A DNA stretch of 24,342 bases from Bacteroidota bacterium. Its GTDB lineage: Bacteria > Bacteroidota > Bacteroidia > Bacteroidales > UBA4417. Below are positions 1-5,870 of this stretch, piece by piece. The DNA lies in contig JAIFMH010000309.1 in NCBI GenBank assembly GCA_020048595.1, forward strand, positions 1-24,342, written 5' to 3'. The number at the start of each line of letters is the position of its first letter. Within the stretch, counting starts at the first letter, position 1. The notes beneath the pieces are model-generated. The model was not told where the DNA came from and ran no database searches. It saw nothing but the letters and a program-made list of their open reading frames with translations. The position numbers were made by a program, and so were the translations under genes.

Positions 1-777
1 GCTCCCAAACACCAAATCCAGTGTCGGCCACATCTGCCATTTTGGAGTTACATAGGGATATTTCCCATAAGCCAGAATATACCCGCCCCTGATTCGCAAT
101 GATTTGCCTACTGCCCACATTAGGGTACCTGTATTTTCGAAAAAGAAATTATTCTCGGGGCGGGTAATTATAAATGCCTGTACGCCTTCTTCGTAAAACC
201 ATTTTTCGCCCAGGCTTCCTTTAACTGCAGTGCCTAAGCGGATGGAGGCCCCATCATAATAATGTGCCATACGGGGATAAAAAACAGGCAGGTCAATGGT
301 GGATTGCGGATCGGGTTTCTCCCCTCTGAGGGCAAATGCAAAACCGGCTTTGGCTGAAACCAAAGTTTTAGGTGTTATCTGCCGTGAAGCAATTAATCCA
401 TTATAAACTGACAGTATAAATGAAAAATCATATTCAGGTGAGATCAAACCACCTATATCCTCCCTGCTCATAATATTCAGAAATGGTGTCGGGACACTGA
501 GCGTGTGTTCACTGGCAATAACAAAATCATTTTTAATACCCCAAGCCAATTTTGCACCGGCTTCCGGTATAAAAGGAAGCATAAGTACATTGGTGTAGAC
601 TTCCAGTTTTTGGTTTATGCCATACCTGAATGGCTGAAAAAGTCCGCTTTCCCATTTGCCTGCCGGCATAAGATAGGCAGTATTGTAACTCCACTTTTTT
701 AGCAAAGGCTCATCCTGAGCATTTAGTGTGACTGCAATACATAATAATGAAATACTTACCATTAATTTCCTGATCAT
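1..777 (-). CDS. Outer-membrane beta-barrel-like protein, partial (3' end outside window)
   Basis: An open frame of 259 codons starts at ATG 777-775 and runs off the left edge, so the C-terminus is missing. The first 21 residues form a clear signal peptide: a basic start (MIRK), a hydrophobic core (SISLLCIAVTL) and a NAQ-D cleavage-like end. The mature part is rich in Tyr, Phe, Trp and Gly, with alternating hydrophobic stretches such as YNTAYLMPAGKWESGLFQPF and SLRIRGGYILAYGKY. That pattern suggests outer-membrane beta strands. No catalytic motif is visible, and the frame has no stop over its visible length. It reads away from its neighbour at 910-2028 by tandem orientation: both are leftward, separated by 132 bases of repeat-like spacer. 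I do not recognise a named family; 'predicted outer membrane protein' is as far as the sequence goes. Confidence 0.75.
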   Translation of the reverse strand, partial: MIRKLMVSISLLCIAVTLNAQDEPLLKKWSYNTAYLMPAGKWESGLFQPFRYGINQKLEVYTNVLMLPFIPEAGAKLAWGIKNDFVIASEHTLSVPTPFLNIMSREDIGGLISPEYDFSFILSVYNGLIASRQITPKTLVSAKAGFAFALRGEKPDPQSTIDLPVFYPRMAHYYDGASIRLGTAVKGSLGEKWFYEEGVQAFIITRPENNFFFENTGTLMWAVGKSLRIRGGYILAYGKYPYVTPKWQMWPTLDLVFGS

Positions 778-834
778 AGCTTTATAAGTTTTATCTGCGT
801 GGCAGTTGTATTAAATAGATTTATTTATAGTTAA

Positions 835-905
835 GTTCCGGGTGCCATGTTCCGGGTTCCGGATTTCCCCATCGCCCATCGCATCCCGTCCTTCTCCTTC
901 ACTCC
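835..905. repeat. Degenerate intergenic repeat, GTTCCGGG and C/T-rich type
   Basis: The spacer between two leftward genes holds GTTCCGGGT at 835-843 and again at 849-857, then GTTCCGGA at 856-863. A C/T-rich run with little purine content follows to about 905 (CATCGCCCATCGCATCCC, then TCCTTCACTCCTCAATCACT). The 11-mer GTTCCGGGTTC at 849-859 recurs exactly at 22465-22475 in another spacer of this window. No reading frame or promoter is evident here. Confidence 0.6.
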
Positions 906-909
906 TCAA

Positions 910-2028
910 TCACTCCCTTATCAAAACAAACTCCGCACTCACAGCTGCATGATCCGATTCGTCGAAAAATTCCTGGTGTGTTTTGGCTGAGCCTGCACGC
1001 CAGCGGTGGTTGGTGAAAAGGTAATCGAGGGTGCGGTCCCAGGTATGATCAGGACGGGTAGTGTGTGTGAAGTAGGCAGGTTGGTTATGCTGGTATTCGT
1101 TTAGCGGGAAGGAGCATTTATAGGCATCATAAATCGGACGAAGCCATTCTGTTTCCGGCGTATAATTGCTGCCATCCTTATGCATTGGATCGTCGCCGGG
1201 CTGGTGAAAGGATTCGCCGGGGCACATGTCCTCGTAACAAAAATCTGTGGAGTCGCTTGCAGGGGGCAACTCATTAAGGTCACCGCCGGCAATAAAGTAC
1301 TCGCCTGCAGCATTTAGTTTGTCCATTTCGGCTTTAAATTCCTCGAAATGTTTTTTCTTGGTATCGTCTGTAGCAAAAGCCGAAGCATGTATATTAAGCA
1401 AAGGAATTTCCTTAAATCCCGGAATTTTTATAGTGCCTGTAACAATGCATGAGTGGAGGTAGAAATAGTTTACAATTCCCGCCTGGTCGCCACGTGTGGC
1501 AAGATTAATACGTTTTGCATCGGTTATGGGCCATGGCGAAAGAATCACCAATCCCATGTCCATACGGCCCAATCCGTCGCTGGGGATAAACTCCGATTTC
1601 CACTCCGAAACGTATGCGGCATAATTGAAATAGGTTCGGTCCAATATGTACTGAAGCTCATCAATGTAAGCCGTGCGGTTCGATTTTACATCGCATTCCT
1701 GCAGGAAAAGTATATCTGGTTTTATCTGGTTAATCCGGGCAACAACAGCATCAAGTCCGGGAATTACTTCCTCTTTTTTAAATACGGTATTATTGCCGCA
1801 GGCATCGCCAAACCAGGGCTGGCGACCAATGCCGAAACGGATATTCCATGTCATTACTTTAATGGTGGAATCGGGAAGAGGCGGGGCAACTTTTTCACTT
1901 TTGGAGTACATTACAGCATCCTCAACATCATCAAATCCGGTTGCAAGCGGTTCGCAGGCATTAATTACCGGGAAAAGCAAGGGCAGACACAGGAGCAAAA
2001 CTATTTTTTTATAGAAGGGAATATTCAT
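910..2028 (-). CDS. Endonuclease/exonuclease/phosphatase family lipoprotein
   Basis: This 372-residue protein belongs to the DNase I-like endonuclease/exonuclease/phosphatase superfamily. The N-terminus is a lipoprotein signal (FYKKIVLLLCLPLLFPVINAC) with the likely lipidated Cys25, so the enzyme should sit in the cell envelope. Superfamily motifs appear in order: MTWNIRFG (Asn62), LQECD (Glu111), NIHASAF (His214), GGDLNE (Asp250, Asn252), LDYLFTN (Asp335) and the terminal SDHAAV (Asp359, His360). These are the usual metal-binding and catalytic positions, so it should be active on a phosphodiester or phosphate ester. The substrate cannot be read: envelope-anchored members may cut extracellular DNA, sphingomyelin-like lipids or inositol phosphates. 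Extra cysteines at 264 and 269 lie in an insertion after GGDLNE. A -7 box TATCTTTG lies just upstream. It is transcribed alone. Confidence 0.9.
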   Translation of the reverse strand: MNIPFYKKIVLLLCLPLLFPVINACEPLATGFDDVEDAVMYSKSEKVAPPLPDSTIKVMTWNIRFGIGRQPWFGDACGNNTVFKKEEVIPGLDAVVARINQIKPDILFLQECDVKSNRTAYIDELQYILDRTYFNYAAYVSEWKSEFIPSDGLGRMDMGLVILSPWPITDAKRINLATRGDQAGIVNYFYLHSCIVTGTIKIPGFKEIPLLNIHASAFATDDTKKKHFEEFKAEMDKLNAAGEYFIAGGDLNELPPASDSTDFCYEDMCPGESFHQPGDDPMHKDGSNYTPETEWLRPIYDAYKCSFPLNEYQHNQPAYFTHTTRPDHTWDRTLDYLFTNHRWRAGSAKTHQEFFDESDHAAVSAEFVLIRE

Positions 2029-2048
2029 GGTTAATTGTCTTATTTATT

Positions 2049-2056
2049 CAAAGATA
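2049..2056 (-). promoter_or_regulatory. Candidate -7 promoter box (TATCTTTG) for the 910-2028 gene
   Basis: Reading leftward, TATCTTTG matches the Bacteroidetes -7 consensus TAnnTTTG exactly. It ends 20 bases before the ATG at 2028, which predicts a leader of roughly 15 bases. No clear TTG element lies 19-21 bases further upstream, so only half of the promoter is supported. Confidence 0.55.
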
Positions 2057-2134
2057 GGGAATCATTGGATTGTTAGGCTTCAGGTAAGTGATTTTTTTAT
2101 AAGCAGGCAGTCTTTAGAATAAAAAGTTAAGATA

Positions 2135-2247
2135 ACCAGGGAGACACAGAGATTATGGAGAAACACCATGAATTAATTTATTCTTCATTTTACGATATTA
2201 AAGATCTTACCCTCCGTGAACCTCTGTGTAATCCGTGTCTCCGTGGT
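2135..2247. repeat. Imperfect terminal-inverted-repeat element, 113 bp
   Basis: The left arm ACCAGGGAGACACAGA (2135-2150) and the complement of the right arm at 2232-2247 (ACCACGGAGACACGGA) agree at 14 of 16 positions. The arms enclose about 80 bases of AT-rich sequence and CCTCCGTGAACCTCTGTG-like text. The 'CACGGAGACACGGAG' wording is, from memory, a widely dispersed intergenic repeat in Bacteroidetes and other bacteria. There is no coding capacity, and no target-site duplication is obvious. It fills most of the 287-base spacer between two divergent genes. Confidence 0.5.
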
Positions 2248-2315
2248 AAAACAAAAAAACAAACTCAAAAAAACACAATCTGCTGCTAATATCAAATTTA
2301 AATTATTTTTACAGA

Positions 2316-3119
2316 ATGAAAACAGCTGAAGAACTCAATTCCGGATGGCGCAAAGTAGCTTCATCCATTTATCGCCGGCCAACCGATTCAAAACTATTCG
2401 GTTCAGTTGAAATGGATATTACAGATCTTGAAGTATATATTAAAGAAAAACGCAAAAACGGCGTGAAAGCCACGCTCACACATTTTTTTATTCTTGCCGC
2501 CGCCCGTGCCCTGAAAGAGGAAGTTCCGGAAATGAACACGTATATAAAACGCGGCAATGTAGTTTTACGCGATCATATTGATGTGATGGTCAGCGTTTTA
2601 CTGCGCGATTCGAAAATGGGATCCATACTTGTAAAAGATGCCGATAAGCTTACTCTCGAAGAGCTGATTAAAGAAATGAATGAACAGGTACAACTTTCCC
2701 GTCAGGGTTCGGAGAATAAAACCATGCAGATGAAAGACAAAATGGCCCGAATTCCGTGGCCTCTGCGGGGATGGATTTTCAGCCTGTTGAAAACAATTAC
2801 CTTCAGCTGGGGATTTTCTTTTCCTTCGCTTGGACTTTCGGCAAATAGTTTTGGATCGTTTGTAGTTTCAAATATTGGAAGTGTAGGACTTGATATGGGT
2901 TATCCGGCTCTTTTTCCATCGTCGAATGTATCGTTTGTACTGGTGCTTGGCGGGGTAAACCGGAAACCTGCTGTGGTTGGCGATCAGATTTTACCGCGTA
3001 CCTTTTTATCCCTTGGAGCCGCACTTGATCATCGCGTGGTGGATGCTTCGCATGGCGGACTGCTGTTCCGATACCTGAAAAAGATTGTGAAAAATCCGGA
3101 GTTGCTGGACGCAATATAG
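2316..3119 (+). CDS. Stand-alone 2-oxoacid dehydrogenase E2-type acyltransferase catalytic domain protein
   Basis: These 267 residues correspond to the C-terminal catalytic domain of the E2 acyltransferases of 2-oxoacid dehydrogenase complexes (chloramphenicol acetyltransferase-like fold). Visible motifs are the N-terminal strand LFGSVEMDIT (27-36), SNIGSVG (185-191, the usual SNLGxxG) and DHRVVDA (238-244), holding the catalytic His239 and Asp243 of the DHRxxDG motif. Gly is replaced by Ala at the last position. The lipoyl and peripheral-subunit-binding domains of a real E2 are absent, the ATG start gives no room for them, and no E1 or E3 gene is nearby. A hydrophobic stretch (about 145-172) with basic flanks might bind a membrane. 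It is probably an acyl-CoA-dependent acyltransferase of unknown acceptor. It stands alone, ending at a strong hairpin shared with the convergent next gene. Confidence 0.85.
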   Translation: MKTAEELNSGWRKVASSIYRRPTDSKLFGSVEMDITDLEVYIKEKRKNGVKATLTHFFILAAARALKEEVPEMNTYIKRGNVVLRDHIDVMVSVLLRDSKMGSILVKDADKLTLEELIKEMNEQVQLSRQGSENKTMQMKDKMARIPWPLRGWIFSLLKTITFSWGFSFPSLGLSANSFGSFVVSNIGSVGLDMGYPALFPSSNVSFVLVLGGVNRKPAVVGDQILPRTFLSLGAALDHRVVDASHGGLLFRYLKKIVKNPELLDAI

Positions 3120-3127
3120 GGCTAAAC

Positions 3128-3168
3128 ACGTATTCACGGGGTGACTACAAGTCACCCCGTGAATACGT
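3128..3168. terminator. Perfect 19-bp hairpin between convergent genes
   Basis: The arms 3128-3146 and 3150-3168 are perfect complements of 19 bases, with the 3-base loop ACA (core CACGGGGTGACT / AGTCACCCCGTG). It lies 8 bases after the E2-like gene and 5 bases after the end of the leftward anti-sigma/TonB gene, so it can serve both strands. There is no U-tract on either side, so it may instead be a REP-like palindrome that blocks read-through or 3' exonucleases. Confidence 0.65.
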
Positions 3169-3173
3169 ACCTC

Positions 3174-4358
3174 CTATTGCAATTTAAAGTATATCGGCAT
3201 AGTATAAAGAATCCGTACTGTTTTGCCATCCTGCCTTCCTGCTTTCCATCGCGGCATTAGTTTCACAACACGCAATGCTTCCTCTTCGCATCCACCGCCA
3301 ATTCCGCGCAGAATTTTCACATCCTCAATTTTGCCATCGGTGTCTACAATAAAACTAACATAAACGGTGCCTTGTATTCCGTTTTCAGAAGCTTGTTGTG
3401 GATAAACAATATTTTTAGCCAGAAATTTATTGCGTTCAATGTCACCTCCGGGGAAAGAAGGCATTTCTTCCACAATCGTAAAAACAGCCTGTGAGTCGTA
3501 ATCAATTACTGCTCTTTTAGATGCTGACATTGCATTTTTAGTTACCGGTGCAGTTGCGGCTTTATCGGCCGAAAGTACTTTTGATTCTTCCTTCGTTACA
3601 ACAACTTCTTCCATTTGCTTCTTTTCTGGTAATTCTACTGCATCCGAAGCAATAGAAAGCTCATACTGATTATATACTTCTTCATCAGCTACTGCTACTT
3701 CCGTAATATTTTGAGATGCATTCAGCGGTTCTTTTTCTTTATCAGTGCTCATGGCAATAAGGCCATTGTTTTTGGGAAGCAAGATAGATAGTGTATCCGG
3801 ATTTACCGGGTTCTGAAGCATCAGCATCTGGCTTGCACGTTCTTCAGCTAATCTGGTAACATCTAACTGGTTTTGTAACCAAACCACATAAAACCCGCCA
3901 ATGAAAAGAATAACGGAAGCGGCTGCCGCTATCCATACAAATGGTTTATACGACAAGCGTTTGCTCTCGGCAGCTTCAATAAATGAATGCGAATGAAGCC
4001 GTTGCTTGATACGTTGGTTAATAACATCGGTCCGGGCATGAAACTTATTATCCGTTTTAAGGGATGATTTATAGGGATGCACTTTTGGAAACGGCTTTTC
4101 CCCCGATAATTCCGCGGTATCGGAATCTGGTTTATCATGTGATTCTGATATTGTTCCCTGATCTGTTTTATTCTCTTTCAGCCACATCCGCAGTCCATCG
4201 GCGGCATCGGCACACAATGGACATTCTGTAATGTGCTGATTTGCACTATTAAGCTCAACACCTTTCAGTGAGCCGGAAACAAAAAGCATCAAAGCATCAC
4301 CTGTCAGGCAACCGGATGGCGTAAAAAGGGCCGACGACTTAGTACTTCTGTCATTCAT
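3174..4358 (-). CDS. Anti-sigma factor (zinc ZAS domain) fused through a membrane segment to a TonB C-terminal domain
   Basis: This 394-residue protein has three parts. The first 60 residues carry Cys17, His42, Cys46 and Cys49 (H-x3-C-x2-C). This is the zinc-binding anti-sigma (ZAS) pattern, with the first ligand 25 residues ahead of the His, as in known ZAS proteins. One membrane helix follows at about 140-162 (FVWIAAAASVILFIGGFYVVW). Then comes a long Glu/Lys/Ala-rich linker and a TonB C-terminal domain at about 292-394, with VEEMPSFPGG, QGTVYVSFIVD, LRGIGGGCEEEA and MPRWKAGRQ. The N-terminus should be cytoplasmic and bind the sigma factor encoded just upstream, whose frame overlaps this one by 8 bases. 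The TonB domain would be periplasmic. That arrangement, and the operon, support a regulatory rather than purely energy-transducing role. What the TonB domain senses or contacts is inference. The ZAS reading is fairly strong, and the TonB domain is certain. Confidence 0.88.
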   Translation of the reverse strand: MNDRSTKSSALFTPSGCLTGDALMLFVSGSLKGVELNSANQHITECPLCADAADGLRMWLKENKTDQGTISESHDKPDSDTAELSGEKPFPKVHPYKSSLKTDNKFHARTDVINQRIKQRLHSHSFIEAAESKRLSYKPFVWIAAAASVILFIGGFYVVWLQNQLDVTRLAEERASQMLMLQNPVNPDTLSILLPKNNGLIAMSTDKEKEPLNASQNITEVAVADEEVYNQYELSIASDAVELPEKKQMEEVVVTKEESKVLSADKAATAPVTKNAMSASKRAVIDYDSQAVFTIVEEMPSFPGGDIERNKFLAKNIVYPQQASENGIQGTVYVSFIVDTDGKIEDVKILRGIGGGCEEEALRVVKLMPRWKAGRQDGKTVRILYTMPIYFKLQ

Positions 4359-4962
4359 AGCGTTCCATCCTTTCCATTATTTGCTTCAGATTGCGTTTGC
4401 CGTTTTGAATATGGCTTTTTACTTCGTTGTAAGTATATCCTGTTATCTGTTCCACTTCCCGGTATGATTTTTCGTCCAGGTAAAACAATTCGATGCATTG
4501 TTTTTGCTCGGAACTCAAACCGGTAATTGCCGTTTCGAGGTAGCGTATGCGGTGTTCGCCGTCATCATCACTTAAAGGATGATTCAGCTCCACGGATTCC
4601 ATAATATCGGTTTCCAGTTTTTTCAGGTTATCCTCTTTTATGCGGTCGCCGGATTTTTTACGCCTTAGCTGCATAAGGCATTCGTTTTTGGTGATGGTGT
4701 AAATCCAGCTTTTAAAATTCTGAATTTCAGATTTCTTCAGCAATTCGAAAAGTTTCTCAAAAACCAGCATCACGGCATCTTCGGCATCGGCATCGTTGCC
4801 CAGGTATTTGTAACAAACCGAAAAGAGGAGGTGTGTGTATCGCTCGTAAAGAACTCCTATTATTTCCTTGTCGTGAGTGCTGGCATAACGGGCTACAAGC
4901 TGCTCATCAGGAATGGAAAGCAGTTCCTTTTTATCGGCTTTACGAAAAAAATGCAGCGTCAC
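4351..4962 (-). CDS. ECF-type RNA polymerase sigma factor
   Basis: The 203-residue product has the two-domain layout of extracytoplasmic-function sigma-70 factors. Region 2 spans about 36-103 (LYERYTHLLFSVCYKYLGN, DAEDAVMLVFEKLF, FKSWIYTITKNECLMQLRRK). Region 4 spans about 146-196 (GLSSEQKQCIELFYLDEKSY, then VEQITGYTYNEVKSHIQNGK). The start is a GTG at 4962-4960: no ATG exists until residue 65, and region 2 would be lost from there. A promoter match sits only 16 bases upstream, so the mRNA leader must be very short. The 3' end overlaps the anti-sigma/TonB gene by 8 bases, the usual sigma/anti-sigma coupling. Its regulon cannot be read; the divergent TonB/VWA genes and its own promoter are natural candidates. 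Confidence 0.93.
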   Translation of the reverse strand: MTLHFFRKADKKELLSIPDEQLVARYASTHDKEIIGVLYERYTHLLFSVCYKYLGNDADAEDAVMLVFEKLFELLKKSEIQNFKSWIYTITKNECLMQLRRKKSGDRIKEDNLKKLETDIMESVELNHPLSDDDGEHRIRYLETAITGLSSEQKQCIELFYLDEKSYREVEQITGYTYNEVKSHIQNGKRNLKQIMERMERYE

Positions 4963-4978
4963 GCTTTGGGAGTTTTTA

Positions 4979-5010
4979 CAAAGATACGGGTTTGGACGGT
5001 AAACGACAAT
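4979..5010 (-). promoter_or_regulatory. Bacteroidetes-type -33/-7 promoter for the ECF sigma operon
   Basis: Reading leftward, ATTG (TTG at 5009-5007) is followed after exactly 20 bases by TATCTTTG (4986-4979). That fits the Bacteroidetes primary promoter TTTG-N19/20-TAnnTTTG apart from one base. Transcription should begin about 5-7 bases past the box, leaving about 10 bases before the GTG at 4962. This supports the GTG start and suggests a nearly leaderless message. It indicates housekeeping-sigma transcription of the operon; additional autoregulation cannot be judged. Confidence 0.7.
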
Positions 5011-5130
5011 GGGAGGTTTAACATGGAACCAGCTTAAATATTGAAAAGGATAAATTTTTTATGGAATTTTTTCTTCCCATGCATCTTCTCCCTGTAAACA
5101 CAAATTACTAACCTTAAAACAACTCCCGCC

Positions 5131-5814
5131 ATGGAAACCAAGAAATCGAAACGAGCTGACCTGGAGTCAAAGAAAAGTATCTTTTTTCAAATCGGACTAA
5201 TTGTTGCACTTGGACTAACGCTCGTAGCATTTGAGTGGGAATCACCGGTAAAACAAATTGTAATTGATACCCAATGGGAGGCGGTTAATGAAGATCTGGT
5301 AATTAAAAATACAATTTTTGTAGACCGGAAACCCGCTCCAAAACCTGTTCTTGCCCCTGTAATCAGGATCGTTGATAACAATACAAGTATTACTCAGGAC
5401 CTGATATTGGATACAGAAATAAAACCGGACGAGAATCAGCCGGAATATATAGTTCCGGTTCCGGTTCATCTGGAAGAAGAAAACTCTTTAGCTGAGGAAA
5501 TTCCTTTTGTTGCCGTTGAAAAGATGCCTGAATTCCCGGGTGGAATTAATGCTTTACGCGAATTTCTTGCCAAAAACACCGATTATCCTGATGCTGCAAA
5601 AGAGACAGGCATTCAGGGCACGGTATATCTGTATTTTGTAGTTGAAAAAGATGGAAGCATCAGCGGCATAAAAACATTACGCGGAATTGGCGGAGGATGC
5701 ACAGAAGAAGCCGAACGTGTTTTAAGTATGATGCCCAAATGGAAGCCAGGCAACCAGTTTGGTAAACCGGTAAGAGTTTCATACAACGTGCCGGTAATTT
5801 TTAAATTACAATAA
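5131..5814 (+). CDS. Energy transducer TonB
   Basis: This 227-residue protein is a compact Bacteroidetes TonB. A basic N-terminus (METKKSKRADLESKK) precedes one membrane helix (about 17-34, IFFQIGLIVALGLTLVAF), an adjacent segment typical of the family, and a short Pro/Glu-containing periplasmic linker (KPAPKPVLAPV near 67-77). The C-terminal domain spans about 125-227, with VEKMPEFPGG, QGTVYLYFVVE, LRGIGGGCTEEA and MMPKWKPG. TonB links the proton motive force, through ExbB/ExbD, to outer-membrane TonB-dependent transporters; exbB and exbD are not in this window. It is the first gene of the rightward pair, 56 bases ahead of the VIT-VWA-TonB gene, and is divergent from the sigma/anti-sigma operon. 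An A-rich stretch (CTTAAAACAACTC) rather than a Shine-Dalgarno precedes ATG 5131. No convincing -7 box was found for it. Confidence 0.93.
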   Translation: METKKSKRADLESKKSIFFQIGLIVALGLTLVAFEWESPVKQIVIDTQWEAVNEDLVIKNTIFVDRKPAPKPVLAPVIRIVDNNTSITQDLILDTEIKPDENQPEYIVPVPVHLEEENSLAEEIPFVAVEKMPEFPGGINALREFLAKNTDYPDAAKETGIQGTVYLYFVVEKDGSISGIKTLRGIGGGCTEEAERVLSMMPKWKPGNQFGKPVRVSYNVPVIFKLQ

Positions 5815-5870
5815 TCCGGCAGAATTAAACTGTAAGATCATATTCAAACTCATCTAAATACTACTCAGTC

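Noticed and set aside
1453..2034. 193-codon rightward frame opposite the EEP lipoprotein
   Set aside because: It lies antisense inside a gene with full catalytic motifs, and its translation has no domain features.
5041..5058. TTG...TAAATTTT as a promoter for the TonB gene
   Set aside because: The spacing is 7 bases instead of about 20, and the final G of TTTG is missing.
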